DNA from: a virus
IMG/VR virus record: IMGVR_UViG_3300010885_030189
Span: 1-54,211 of that record
Direction: 5' to 3' (one strand)
Length of the DNA: 54,211 bases
In this document: positions 9,167 through 18,600 of the stretch, piece by piece
Layout: every line of letters starts with the position of its first letter
Position numbering within the stretch: the first letter of the stretch is position 1
Notes under the pieces: model-generated
Told to the model about the DNA's origin: nothing
The model's database searches: none
What the model saw: only the letters and a program-made list of their open reading frames with translations
Made by a program: the position numbers and the translations under genes

Positions 9167-10354
9167 TTATGGAATAGTATATGTTGCTGCTGCTGTCCAA
9201 GTTCCACTTAAATAATTGGTTGAACGTATAAGAGTACCATTAGTTCCTACTGCTACATAACCATAAGTGCTATTACCATCAATCTCATAAAGAGTTTGTG
9301 TAAACCCAGAAATACTGTAATTGTTAATAGTAAAATATTGCGGTACGGTAACCGTTGAATCTACAGTATATAAAGCTCCGTTAGTTCCAACACCAACAAA
9401 ATTTGTTGCATCTAATTCTTTTACGCCATAAAGAGTAGGTGAACTGTATGTTACACCATTGTACACTCCTGATTGACTGTAAGTTATAGTCACCAAGCGT
9501 ATTTGTGTACCAACTGCTATACCACTTAAACGAGTTAAAGAAAATGCCATTCTAGTACAATTTGCTACAGTACCAACGTTACCAACACCAGAGGTGTTGC
9601 AAAGAGACCAATATCCACCAGCACCTTGTTGTGCATTTTGACAATGTTGCCCTGTACTTGTTATTAGTATATGTCTACCATAAGTGGCGTTATAAGCATA
9701 ATCATTTATAATGCCACCTATTGCTAAGTTTGCTCCTACATATGCAGTCAAACCAGCAGAAGATGCATTAAATAATGTCGCCCAAGTTCCCTCTACAGTA
9801 GTACAAAATATAACTGTACTAACTCCTCCTGTGCCTGTACTGGTGCTGTATCCAGCAACAATATATCGACCCGCAACTGAATCGTAAGATACTGCATTTA
9901 TAATACCTGCAGTAACGCTAGTGTTCTTAGTCCATGTTACACCATTATCGGTAGAATAAATCATCGTTGCAGGTCCAACAGCAATAAAATATCCATTAAA
10001 ATATTTTACACGAACTAAATTTGCTGTAACTCCCGAAGGAGGGGATGTGACAATCCAAGTCGAACCGCCATCTGAAGATCTTACGATAGCTGCACCATCA
10101 CCAACTGCTACTAGTATATTAGTGCCATTACTTGCGACACTCTTAAAATTGCTGGTAATTACAACAGGAGTTCCATTCGTTTTACCATAAGCATTACTTA
10201 AAGATATAGCACCAGATGATGCACCTAATAAAAATCTTACAGTTGCGTCATTTAAACTTATTTGTGTAGTAGCAGCAACTCTCAATTCTAAATTAATAGA
10301 TTGACCTGTAGTAGCGCCGCCAAGACTTATAGGACCAGTACTATTAAGTGCCAT
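9167..10354 (-). CDS. Tail fibre or adhesin protein with BNR/Ycf48-like propeller repeats
   Basis: A 395-aa protein of unknown exact role. The N-terminus (about 1-65, ending ISLSNAYGKTNG) is a pattern I associate with structural and fibre proteins of environmental phages and may be an attachment piece. The rest contains propeller-like repeats with Asp-box/BNR character: RSSDGGSTWIVTS (about 93-105), YSTDNGVTWTK (about 134-144), and further AVGxxGxL motifs towards the C-terminus. Such folds often bind glycans, which fits host recognition. It overlaps the S74 fibre gene by one base (TAATG) and is the last fibre-island gene before gp13. A catalytic role is not supported. Confidence 0.65.
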   Translation of the reverse strand: MALNSTGPISLGGATTGQSINLELRVAATTQISLNDATVRFLLGASSGAISLSNAYGKTNGTPVVITSNFKSVASNGTNILVAVGDGAAIVRSSDGGSTWIVTSPPSGVTANLVRVKYFNGYFIAVGPATMIYSTDNGVTWTKNTSVTAGIINAVSYDSVAGRYIVAGYSTSTGTGGVSTVIFCTTVEGTWATLFNASSAGLTAYVGANLAIGGIINDYAYNATYGRHILITSTGQHCQNAQQGAGGYWSLCNTSGVGNVGTVANCTRMAFSLTRLSGIAVGTQIRLVTITYSQSGVYNGVTYSSPTLYGVKELDATNFVGVGTNGALYTVDSTVTVPQYFTINNYSISGFTQTLYEIDGNSTYGYVAVGTNGTLIRSTNYLSGTWTAAATYTIP

Positions 10355-13275
10355 TATTTGTTACTCTTCAGTTCATCAATTTCTTTTTTAAGCTCTTTGA
10401 TAGCTTCTATTAACAGAGGTACTAATCTTTCATATCTTACTGTTAAGTATTTTTCATCGATAGGAGCAGGAGCTACAACTTCTGGCATTATAGCATGAAC
10501 TTCCTGAGCTGAAACACCTACTTCTGGTATAACTTTATAACCGAGAGATTGTGCTAATTCGTTTGCCTCATAATGGAAACCTGAAAGAGATTGTACCTTC
10601 GCCAGAGCATTTTCGATATTATTAAATCGTGTTTTAAGTCTATCATCTGAATAGTAAGCGGTGATATTATTTGTTGCTCTAATTTCACCAGCTGTAGCTG
10701 AGGCAGCAGTACCTATACCAATCGAATTAAATTGAGAATTTTGAGTAGTACTAGTGAATGTTGCTGCACTGCCAGTAGCACTACCTGCACTACCATCGAT
10801 AGAAACGCCAGTTAAAGATTGCGCTAAACTCGCTCTGTTTAATGCTACCGATGTTGTACCAATATAATGTACATCTGCCTTTAAAGCGTAACTAGATAAT
10901 GAAGCAGTAGTAGCGTAAGTTGATGACGCAGTAGCAGTAGTCAAATAACCAGGAACTGTTGGTGTACCAGTAAATGTTGGAGAAGCTAATGGTGCGTAAG
11001 TTGATGACGCAGTAGCAGTAGTAACGTAGCCAGGAACTGTTGGTGTACCAGTAAATGTTGGAGAAGCTAATGGTGCGTAAGTTGATGACGCAGTAGCAGT
11101 AGTAACGTAGCCAGGAACTGTTGGTGTACCAGTAAATGTTGGTGAAGCTAACGGAGCATAAGACGCTAGTGTAGCACTGCTTACTTTACCGTTAAATGTA
11201 GTCCAGTCCGCTGCAGTAAGATAACCAGGTACGGAACCAGTAGCAGCTGCCATAGTAAGAACAGCAGCGCCAGTGCCTCCTGTAACTGTTATTGGAGTAC
11301 CAACTGCATTCGTAACAGAAGTAACAGTACCAGAGCCTTTACCGTTAAAAGTAGTCCAGTCAGTAGCTGTAAGATACCCAGGTACGGAACCAGTAGCAGC
11401 TGCCATAGTAAGAACAGCAGCACCTGTACCTCCAGTTACAGTTATTGGAGTGCCCACAGCATTTGAAACAGAAGTAACAGTACCAGAGCCTTTACCGTTA
11501 AAAGTAGTCCAATCAGTACTTGTTAAATATCCATTTACTGAACTAGTAGCTGCAGCCATAGTAAGAACAGCAGCAGTTGTACCTGTTGTGACAGTTATTG
11601 GAGTACCAGTAGCATTCGTAACAGAAGTAACAGTGCCAGAGCCTTTAGAGTTAAAAGTAGTCCAGTCAGTACTTGTTAAAAATCCATTTGATGTACTATT
11701 AGTAGCCGTCATAGTAAGAACAGCAGCAGAAGTTCCACCTGTCACAGTTATTGGAGTGCTCACAGCATTTGTAACAGAAGTAACAGTGCCAGGAGTAAAT
11801 CCAAGAGCAGTAGTAATTTGTCCAGATGTTAATGTTGTTACAGTAGCCGCTTTACCAGTATATGATGTGGAGTTAATTGTTGCAGATACACTACTGTTAC
11901 CTAAAGTTAAAGTATTAGACACAGTTAGCGTGTTAGAGCTTGCAGAAAAAGACAAACCAATATTAGAACCAAACGTAGTACCATTATAGTATTGGAGAGC
12001 ACCAGTACCACCAGAAGTATTAGCATCTTTTTGTGAACCCCAGTAAGCATTCGCGCCAGCGCCGCCAGAAATAAGCACCTGTGTAGCATCACCAATTCTA
12101 CCATTAGCTGAAACGCTATTAGCTATAACAACAGGACCATTCAATGTGGTGGTACCAGTAGCTGCAACTGTTATAGAGTTAGTGAAAGTATATGTTGCAT
12201 CAACGTTTACTGAAGCGCCCCATGCTACGTTTACACCAGGACCTTGAGAAAGTAATACTTGTCCAGCTGTGCCAACAGAACCGTTGTTGAGAGTTAAGGT
12301 ATTGGCAATAGTAACAGCGCCGTTCATAATAACAGGATTAGTATGGGTATGCGTACCAGAAATAGTAAACGTGCCAGTATTAGTTAAATAGTTTGCAGCA
12401 ATAGTACCACCAAGATTTAATGAATTGTTTGCTGTATAAGCAATTCCAGTAAACGAAGTGGAATTTATTGTAGAATTGACTGAACTATTACCAATCGATA
12501 GAATAAATCCTGACCCAGCAGCTGTTCCAAGAGTTAATGAGTTAGCTACTGATAGTGTATTACTAGCAACAGCGAAAGTAAATCCAGAGTTAGAACCAAG
12601 ACCAGTGCCATTATAATACTGTATAGCGCCAGTACCACCTGCAGTATTAGCGCCAGAGGGAACAGTTCCCCAGAAAACAGCCGAACCGTTTGATGTTAAG
12701 ATATTAGTTGGATTGCCATAAGTACCATTAGCAGCAACACCAACAAACGTAGTAGTATTACCCAATACTATATTAGCGATATACGTATGTATACCAGAAA
12801 TAGTATAATCGCCAGAATTAGCTACATAGGCAGCGGCGATAGTACCACCAAGATATAATGCATTATTGGCAGTGCGATTAAATGATGTTGTATTAATAGT
12901 TGCATTAACGCTAGTATTACCGATAAAAATTGTAGTAGAATTTACACTAGCATTACTCGTAGTATTACCAATACTTAACTGAGTATTCGTCAATAGAACG
13001 TTGGCGTTTACGGCGATGTTGGTTAGGAAGTAAGCGTTACCTGTTACGTTTGCAGTACCAGTAATAGTAGTATTACCGCTGATATTAGCAGTACCGGTAA
13101 ATACGGAATTGCCGATTATCGCAACGTTACCTACTACGTTTGCAGTACCAGTAACGGCGAGAGTAGCATCGGGGGATAAATTGTTGATGCCAACTCGGAG
13201 GGTAGCTGAATCAGCAATCAAAAGACTTGAGTTAACTACTAAGCCATTCTTGACTACGAAATCTTTATCTGCCAT
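10354..13275 (-). CDS. Long tail fibre with C-terminal S74 intramolecular chaperone
   Basis: A 973-aa fibre. The N-terminus (MADKDFVVKNGLVV) resembles long fibres of environmental T4-like phages. The shaft consists of TGTANxxGN-type strands, GTAGQVLxSxGxxxxW motifs, four 51-residue repeats (GTVTSVTN...TDWTTFN), and three 27-residue repeats (YAPLASPTFTGTPTVPGY). The C-terminal 98 residues are a peptidase S74 (endosialidase) chaperone domain with the self-cleavage signature SDDRLK (predicted cleavage before Ser876), followed by VGVSAQEVHAIMPEVV and a terminal coiled coil. The domain trimerises the fibre and is then released. A perfect late promoter lies 31 bases upstream. Confidence 0.9.
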   Translation of the reverse strand: MADKDFVVKNGLVVNSSLLIADSATLRVGINNLSPDATLAVTGTANVVGNVAIIGNSVFTGTANISGNTTITGTANVTGNAYFLTNIAVNANVLLTNTQLSIGNTTSNASVNSTTIFIGNTSVNATINTTSFNRTANNALYLGGTIAAAYVANSGDYTISGIHTYIANIVLGNTTTFVGVAANGTYGNPTNILTSNGSAVFWGTVPSGANTAGGTGAIQYYNGTGLGSNSGFTFAVASNTLSVANSLTLGTAAGSGFILSIGNSSVNSTINSTSFTGIAYTANNSLNLGGTIAANYLTNTGTFTISGTHTHTNPVIMNGAVTIANTLTLNNGSVGTAGQVLLSQGPGVNVAWGASVNVDATYTFTNSITVAATGTTTLNGPVVIANSVSANGRIGDATQVLISGGAGANAYWGSQKDANTSGGTGALQYYNGTTFGSNIGLSFSASSNTLTVSNTLTLGNSSVSATINSTSYTGKAATVTTLTSGQITTALGFTPGTVTSVTNAVSTPITVTGGTSAAVLTMTATNSTSNGFLTSTDWTTFNSKGSGTVTSVTNATGTPITVTTGTTAAVLTMAAATSSVNGYLTSTDWTTFNGKGSGTVTSVSNAVGTPITVTGGTGAAVLTMAAATGSVPGYLTATDWTTFNGKGSGTVTSVTNAVGTPITVTGGTGAAVLTMAAATGSVPGYLTAADWTTFNGKVSSATLASYAPLASPTFTGTPTVPGYVTTATASSTYAPLASPTFTGTPTVPGYVTTATASSTYAPLASPTFTGTPTVPGYLTTATASSTYATTASLSSYALKADVHYIGTTSVALNRASLAQSLTGVSIDGSAGSATGSAATFTSTTQNSQFNSIGIGTAASATAGEIRATNNITAYYSDDRLKTRFNNIENALAKVQSLSGFHYEANELAQSLGYKVIPEVGVSAQEVHAIMPEVVAPAPIDEKYLTVRYERLVPLLIEAIKELKKEIDELKSNK
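10913..11158 (-). repeat. 81-bp coding tandem repeat, three copies
   Basis: Three near-identical 81-bp units begin at about 10913, 10994 and 11075. They encode 27-residue units of the form SPTFTGTPTVPGYVTTATAS in the S74 fibre, just before the chaperone domain. The nucleotide identity is very high, which points to recent duplication by slippage or recombination. Confidence 0.9.
11189..11805 (-). repeat. 153-bp coding tandem repeat, about four copies
   Basis: Units start at about 11189, 11342, 11495 and 11648 with a period of 153 bp (51 residues). Each encodes GTVTSVTNAVGTPITVTGGT followed by AAVLTMAAAT and a TDWTTFNGK end. The copies diverge gradually with distance, which suggests successive duplications in the fibre shaft. 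Confidence 0.9.
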
Positions 13276-13305
13276 GGTTCACTATCCCCTTGTTGGTTTT
13301 TCTTT

Positions 13306-13313
13306 TATTTATA
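13306..13313 (-). promoter_or_regulatory. Late promoter motif upstream of the S74 fibre
   Basis: A perfect TATAAATA box on the minus strand, 31 bases before the fibre ATG, in the 54-base gap after the glycine-rich gene at 13330-14073. This is one of the few real gaps in the fibre island, which supports a promoter function. Confidence 0.75.
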
Positions 13314-13329
13314 CAAATTACCTGGTTAA

Positions 13330-14073
13330 TTAATATTCAATAATAAGAAGACCTACAGTCCCAGCACCTCCTGTTGTTGCTGGAAATGTTGGACCACCAC
13401 CACCCATAGCGCCACCGCCTCCGCCACCAAACCCTGTTGCTGGAGCGCCTGGTACGTTTCCATAGGATATACCAGCAGATCCTCCACTTAACCCAAGTGG
13501 CGCTCGACCGCCTACAGAAGTAGTAGCTTGGTTGCCAGCCAGGGATATACCAACCATACCTCTACCACCAGAAATACTAAGTGTCATAGTTCCAGTCCCA
13601 GCAGTACCACCCATAGCTCCTCCAGCGACCGTTTGCCCACCTGATACAGGATCTCGCGGACCACCAGATCCTCCAACAGCGATATACGTTAAACTGTTAT
13701 ATGTAACTACAGTATTACCACCAGCGTTACCATTGCTACCTGATACGCCTGTTCCACCAGCTCCAACTGTGTATGATAAAGAATTTTGACCAGAAACATA
13801 ACTTATGTATGCTATACCTAACCCACCAGAACCTCCGCCACCTCCCGCTCGAGGATATCCCGACCCAGCAGTTCCACCACCAGCGCCACCACCACCGAGA
13901 ACTGTTATTTTAAATCTAGCGCCTACTGTTTGCAAAGCTGCAGGTAAATTGAATGTACCCGAAGAAGCTGTTGAAACTGTAAGATAATTACTAAAGCCTG
14001 TTCCTACAGCAGCTGTTACAGTTCCATCTATTCTTAAATTACCGTGCACTCTAGCGTCTTTTAATGTTGCCAT
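13330..14073 (-). CDS. Glycine-rich tail fibre/adhesin protein (paralogue 1 of 3)
   Basis: A 247-aa protein with an N-terminal beta region (GTFNLPAALQTVGARFKITV, about 40-59), then a poly-glycine body with GGGGGS, GGGAMGG and similar runs, ending in LLIIEY. It shares the layout 'FPxxLxVxxxKFKxTxxGGGxxG ... GLxIIEY' with the next two genes. Glycine-rich modules of this kind occur in phage receptor-binding tips; in the T4-like phage S16, the gp38 adhesin packs poly-glycine helices. Receptor binding is therefore plausible but inferred from composition and location. Confidence 0.65.
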   Translation of the reverse strand: MATLKDARVHGNLRIDGTVTAAVGTGFSNYLTVSTASSGTFNLPAALQTVGARFKITVLGGGGAGGGTAGSGYPRAGGGGGSGGLGIAYISYVSGQNSLSYTVGAGGTGVSGSNGNAGGNTVVTYNSLTYIAVGGSGGPRDPVSGGQTVAGGAMGGTAGTGTMTLSISGGRGMVGISLAGNQATTSVGGRAPLGLSGGSAGISYGNVPGAPATGFGGGGGGAMGGGGPTFPATTGGAGTVGLLIIEY

Positions 14074-14088
14074 TTTACCATCTCCCTC

Positions 14089-14862
14089 TCAATATTCAAT
14101 AATTATAAGACCATCACCACCAGCCCCACCAGCTCCATTGGTAGCGCCTCCACCACCAGCGCCATAACCAGTTGCTGCAGAACCTGCTGCACTAGCAGTG
14201 GTATTTGGACCGCCTTGCCCTAATCCAAGGGGCGCATGAGCACCACAAGCGTCATTGCTATAATTAGTAGCTTGAACTCCTCCTCCACCACCATTACCGC
14301 CAGGAATTGCAAGATATCTCGCTTGATAACGAAAAACAGTACCTGAAGGAACGTTGGTGCCACCACCTGCTCCACCAACGATGCTTGTTGAAACATTAGT
14401 TGAAAGCCCTCCGCCAGTTCCACCATTACCAATGTAATCAGCCGTACTTCCGTAAGAACCGTTCCAATACCACAAAGATGTATTGGAACCATTTTGACCA
14501 GCAGTGGTTAATGTGCCCGTGGTACCTCCGACGCCAACAATATACTGTAATTGGTAGCATCCTTGTAAAACATGAAACCAAACCATTAAAAGACCACCAG
14601 CGCCACCACCTGCTCCTGTTGCAACTCGTCCGGCGACGTTGCAACCACCACCTTGACCACCAGCGCCTAATATGGTTACTTTAAATTTAGCATCAGGGAC
14701 TCGAAGTGCTAACGGGAATTCCCATACTCTCGTTGCCGATATACCACCATTAGTGAGTACCACCATATTACTAAAACCACTATTTGCTTTTGCAGTTATA
14801 GCAGAATTAGCATTTCCAATGGCATTCCCGAAAATTCTTGTTTGTAATAATTCAGTTGGCAT
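14089..14862 (-). CDS. Glycine-rich tail fibre/adhesin protein (paralogue 2 of 3)
   Basis: A 257-aa protein with the N-terminal segment SGFSNMVVLTNGG, then WEFPLALRVPDAKFKVTILG leading into glycine-rich repeats (GAGGQGGG, GGAGGG, GGNGGGGG) and the C-terminal end GGDGLIIIEY. Its layout matches the genes on both sides, so the three are tandem paralogues. The middle section differs strongly between copies, as expected for diversified binding surfaces. The function as a fibre tip or adhesin is inferred from the locus. Confidence 0.65.
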   Translation of the reverse strand: MPTELLQTRIFGNAIGNANSAITAKANSGFSNMVVLTNGGISATRVWEFPLALRVPDAKFKVTILGAGGQGGGCNVAGRVATGAGGGAGGLLMVWFHVLQGCYQLQYIVGVGGTTGTLTTAGQNGSNTSLWYWNGSYGSTADYIGNGGTGGGLSTNVSTSIVGGAGGGTNVPSGTVFRYQARYLAIPGGNGGGGGVQATNYSNDACGAHAPLGLGQGGPNTTASAAGSAATGYGAGGGGATNGAGGAGGDGLIIIEY

Positions 14863-14871
14863 TAGATACTC

Positions 14872-15591
14872 CTACCATTCAATTAATATTAGACCGCCAG
14901 CCCCATTCCCACCCACATTGGCGACGGCGGAGGAGGCATTAGAACCTCCAGATCCTCCCGAACCAAATCCTCTACCAGCAACCCCAACATGAGAAGCTGC
15001 TCCAGACCCATCTCTACCAGCTGTTCCCCAACCCATAGGAGTATCGCCTCCAAAACATGATGGTAGATTTGGCCCTGCTGTAGCAAAACTACCACCAGAA
15101 GCACCTTGATTGCCAGCAAATCCTAAAAAATATAAAGTTTGTGCTCCTCCTGGACTAGTAGGTAAGGTGCCGGGATTGGCGCCTGTTGGGCCACCTGCAA
15201 CTGTGTATGTTAATGCATTATATACGATAGATGATGCAGTGCCGGCACTGCCCAAACCGCCGGCACCAACTCCACCAGATCCAACAGTATATGTTAAACT
15301 ATAAACATTTTCAATTACTGATATAATAGCTATAGCAACTGAACCAGACGTGCCGCCATTACCTTTATATCCAGCAAGAGCTGGGCTTGACGCCCCGGAT
15401 GACCCACCACCTACCATTGTTGCTTTAAATTTAGCGCCAGGAACTTGCAATTCCGCTGGAAAATACCAAGTACCTGTCGCGGCAGCAACTTGCAGCGGCC
15501 ATGCAGTAGTAGCAAACCCACCACCAAGAATAGGTAACAAAGTACCATAAACTGTCATACTGTCAAAAGTTGAAGCAACTAATTTTGCCAT
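14872..15591 (-). CDS. Glycine-rich tail fibre/adhesin protein (paralogue 3 of 3)
   Basis: A 239-aa protein with N-terminal TWYFPAELQVPGAKFKATMV (about 42-61), followed by glycine- and alanine-rich sequence (GGGSSGASSP, GGSGGSNASS) and ending GGLILIEW. It is the first of the three paralogues in transcription order and follows the LamG protein whose C-terminus carries a similar glycine-rich module. Receptor binding is inferred. Confidence 0.65.
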   Translation of the reverse strand: MAKLVASTFDSMTVYGTLLPILGGGFATTAWPLQVAAATGTWYFPAELQVPGAKFKATMVGGGSSGASSPALAGYKGNGGTSGSVAIAIISVIENVYSLTYTVGSGGVGAGGLGSAGTASSIVYNALTYTVAGGPTGANPGTLPTSPGGAQTLYFLGFAGNQGASGGSFATAGPNLPSCFGGDTPMGWGTAGRDGSGAASHVGVAGRGFGSGGSGGSNASSAVANVGGNGAGGLILIEW

Positions 15592-15607
15592 AATTTACTC
15601 CTTATAA

Positions 15608-18600
15608 TTAAAATGGTACTACAGTACTAGAAATAGCAGATGGCGGGAAAGGATCTAAAATATCTAATAAGTTTGTAGAAGGATACGATCGAGCGCCTGC
15701 ACCTGTTGCTGGCCAAACTAATCTCACCACTCCAAAACCACCATTTCCTGCACTCGAGGGGGTATTAACATAACCTGGATATCCTACTTGTACATTATAT
15801 ACCGTTGATGGTGTTACGTTATAAGTAATTTTATATCCTAATCCACCACCACCACCACCACCATTGGTAACGCCCCCACCGCCTCCACCGCCATATCCAC
15901 CACCTCGAGTAGAAGTATTAGATCCAAGAAGAATAGGAGCGTCTAAACCACCACCAGCTCCCATATATGGATAACCAACGTTAGAGTATGAACCACCACC
16001 TCCTGGCGAGATAAGTGATCCGCTCGAACCAACAGTTACTCGAGCGCCTGCAGTACCGTTAGATCCGGTTCCATAAATACCAACGCCTCCACCACCAGCA
16101 GAATTATAAGCTGGCGCGACGCTAGAGCCACCACCGCCTCCAGCTCCACCAGCTCCTGCAGTTGCTGCAGTTCCAAGATAACTTTGACCAGTACCACCAT
16201 TAGCTGAATAACCACCAGCTCCTCCTCCACCAGGAGATTGTGAAGCAGCTGCTACACCTCCACGACCTCCACCATCACCTACAAAAGTACCACCGCCTCC
16301 TGCAGCCAAATTTTGATCAGAATTACCACCACCGCCATTAACGACTGTGTTATTATCAAACCAACTATCACCACCAGCTGGTCTACTTTGACCACCACAA
16401 CCACCGCCGCCAATACAAAGGATGCTTACGTTACTAACATCGGCTGGACACGTCCAAGTGAACGTAGTATAACTATTGCCATATGGATAAACATTTGAAC
16501 CAAGGTTAACAGTACCAGTGCCTGAAGCACCACGACCATAAGATCTACCATCAGAAAAAAATATTGCAGCATTTTGACCACTAGGTGTAGTACTGAGCAT
16601 TTGATATTCGTTTGGCGAACTATCGCAAATAGTAGCGGCATGACAAGTTAATAACACTGTAGTTGGCGAACTTGAAAGCGTTGATGTTGGAGGAGTAAAT
16701 CCAGTAGTACTGTATATTAACCCTCCCGAAATACGAAGATTTGAAATATATCCATCAAAATGATTAGTAGTTCCAAGACCATCACCAAGATCTGCTGCAG
16801 CGCCAATAAACACAGCTCCTGGATTTCTTACGCCATAGTAAGTACTGTCTGTAGCAGTAGCACCAGAAGCTAATACACCATTAATGAATAGATAAGAATT
16901 AGTATCAGCTGATGACGTAATATACCTTCTCATATAACACAAATGATACCATGTGTTAATTGATAATGCATTAGTAGAAGTAAGTGATAGAATATTCGAA
17001 GAATTCCATACAACTTTATTATCAGAACCGATATACAATGATGGTGGAGAAAGTCTATCTAAAATACCTGACCAAGATAGACCATTCGCTGCTGGAGCCA
17101 TTGGATTTTTAAAATCTAAAATATATTGAGTAATACCTGTTGTGTTTAATCTTACCCAACACTCAACAGTAAAATTATACAATATATCATTATTATCAGA
17201 AAACAATACCTGTTCAATTGTTGACTGGCCTGGATATTGGCCATAACCTTGGTCTAAACTAGTAGGAGCAGTATTACAAATACCATTAGCGGCGCGAAGA
17301 CTTTTTGGATTATAGAATAAAAATCTACCTGTGCTTTTGGTAAACAATAAGCTATGCGCAGGGCCACCATAAGTTTTATCATTAAAACTTCCAGTAACAC
17401 TTAAATTACCATTACTTGTTACTTTAACATAATTACCTGTATTGAAAGGTGGATGCGTAGTATTTGCTGTTGCTCTTGAGGTTAGAGCAGTTGCTGATTG
17501 ATCTGGACCAGTAAAAGAAAGTTTAGAATTAATGGCAGAATCTTCAAAAGCCACCAATGTATTAGCGGCATTATAGTTAGTATTTAATAACATTATAGTA
17601 CCATACACATTCTCAGGTGGAGCATTTGGAGTTGTATATGATGCAGCTGAATAAAGCGTGCGACCCCTAACATATCTAAGATTTGAAATATTGCCAGTAA
17701 ATGAATTCGTAATAGCGCTCGTAGCAGTTCTACCACCAATCATAAAATATCGAGCATTGGAAGCTTCCAACGTGCCAGAACCAGTCAAAGTACCAGTAGT
17801 AATTTTAGCTCCATTAATGAAAAGATCAATGGTAGTTCCGTTTCTAGAAACTACCATATGATACCACGTATTGATACTAAATGCAAAGTTAGCAGCAAAA
17901 GTTTGTTCAACTGTACTAATAACTGCAGTAAATGCTATTTGAAGAGTACCTGCCACATTTTGGATATACCAATAAAATGGTCCTCTAGTGGCACTTACTA
18001 ACGTTTCAGCCGTATCATAAAACGCTGAAACGATACCAGCCGTAACGCCACCCGTTGGCAAAACTGTTGGATATATCCAACATTCTAATGAAAAATTATC
18101 ATTTTTTGGTCGTAGTATAGGTATGTTGTTTAAACAAACACGAAAAATAGTTGTACCACTAAAATATAAACTACCTTGATATGATGAATTAAGATCAACT
18201 TCATTTAATGATTCAACACGTAATTTACCATTAGCATATCGTTTTTTAGCAGCGTATGGTGTAGGTTGTGGAGAAAATGGAACAACGGTATTGCTACTGA
18301 CTACAGCGCCAACAGCTGTTAGTGTACCACCAACCTTATCAAAACTAACGTTAGCAGAAGCTGCTACTAAATATTGTGTATTCGAACTAATTACACCTAA
18401 TTCTCTTCTTGGAACAACAAAACATCTTTTAGAATTAGAATGGGTTACTGCTGTTGGTTGAGCGTTAGAAACATGCCTAGATGTATATAATGCCATACCA
18501 TGAAGGTGTCTTAAATTAGAAAGATATCCAACAAATCCAGCACTGAACGCTGCAACTTGACCAACTATTGGTCTACTAGCTGTAGCTGTGTAAGTAAGGG

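Noticed and set aside
11273-11989. Long open frame on the plus strand opposite the S74 fibre repeats
   Set aside because: Its periodic Val/Pro/Thr pattern is the reverse complement of the fibre repeats; low-complexity coding repeats keep the other strand open by chance.
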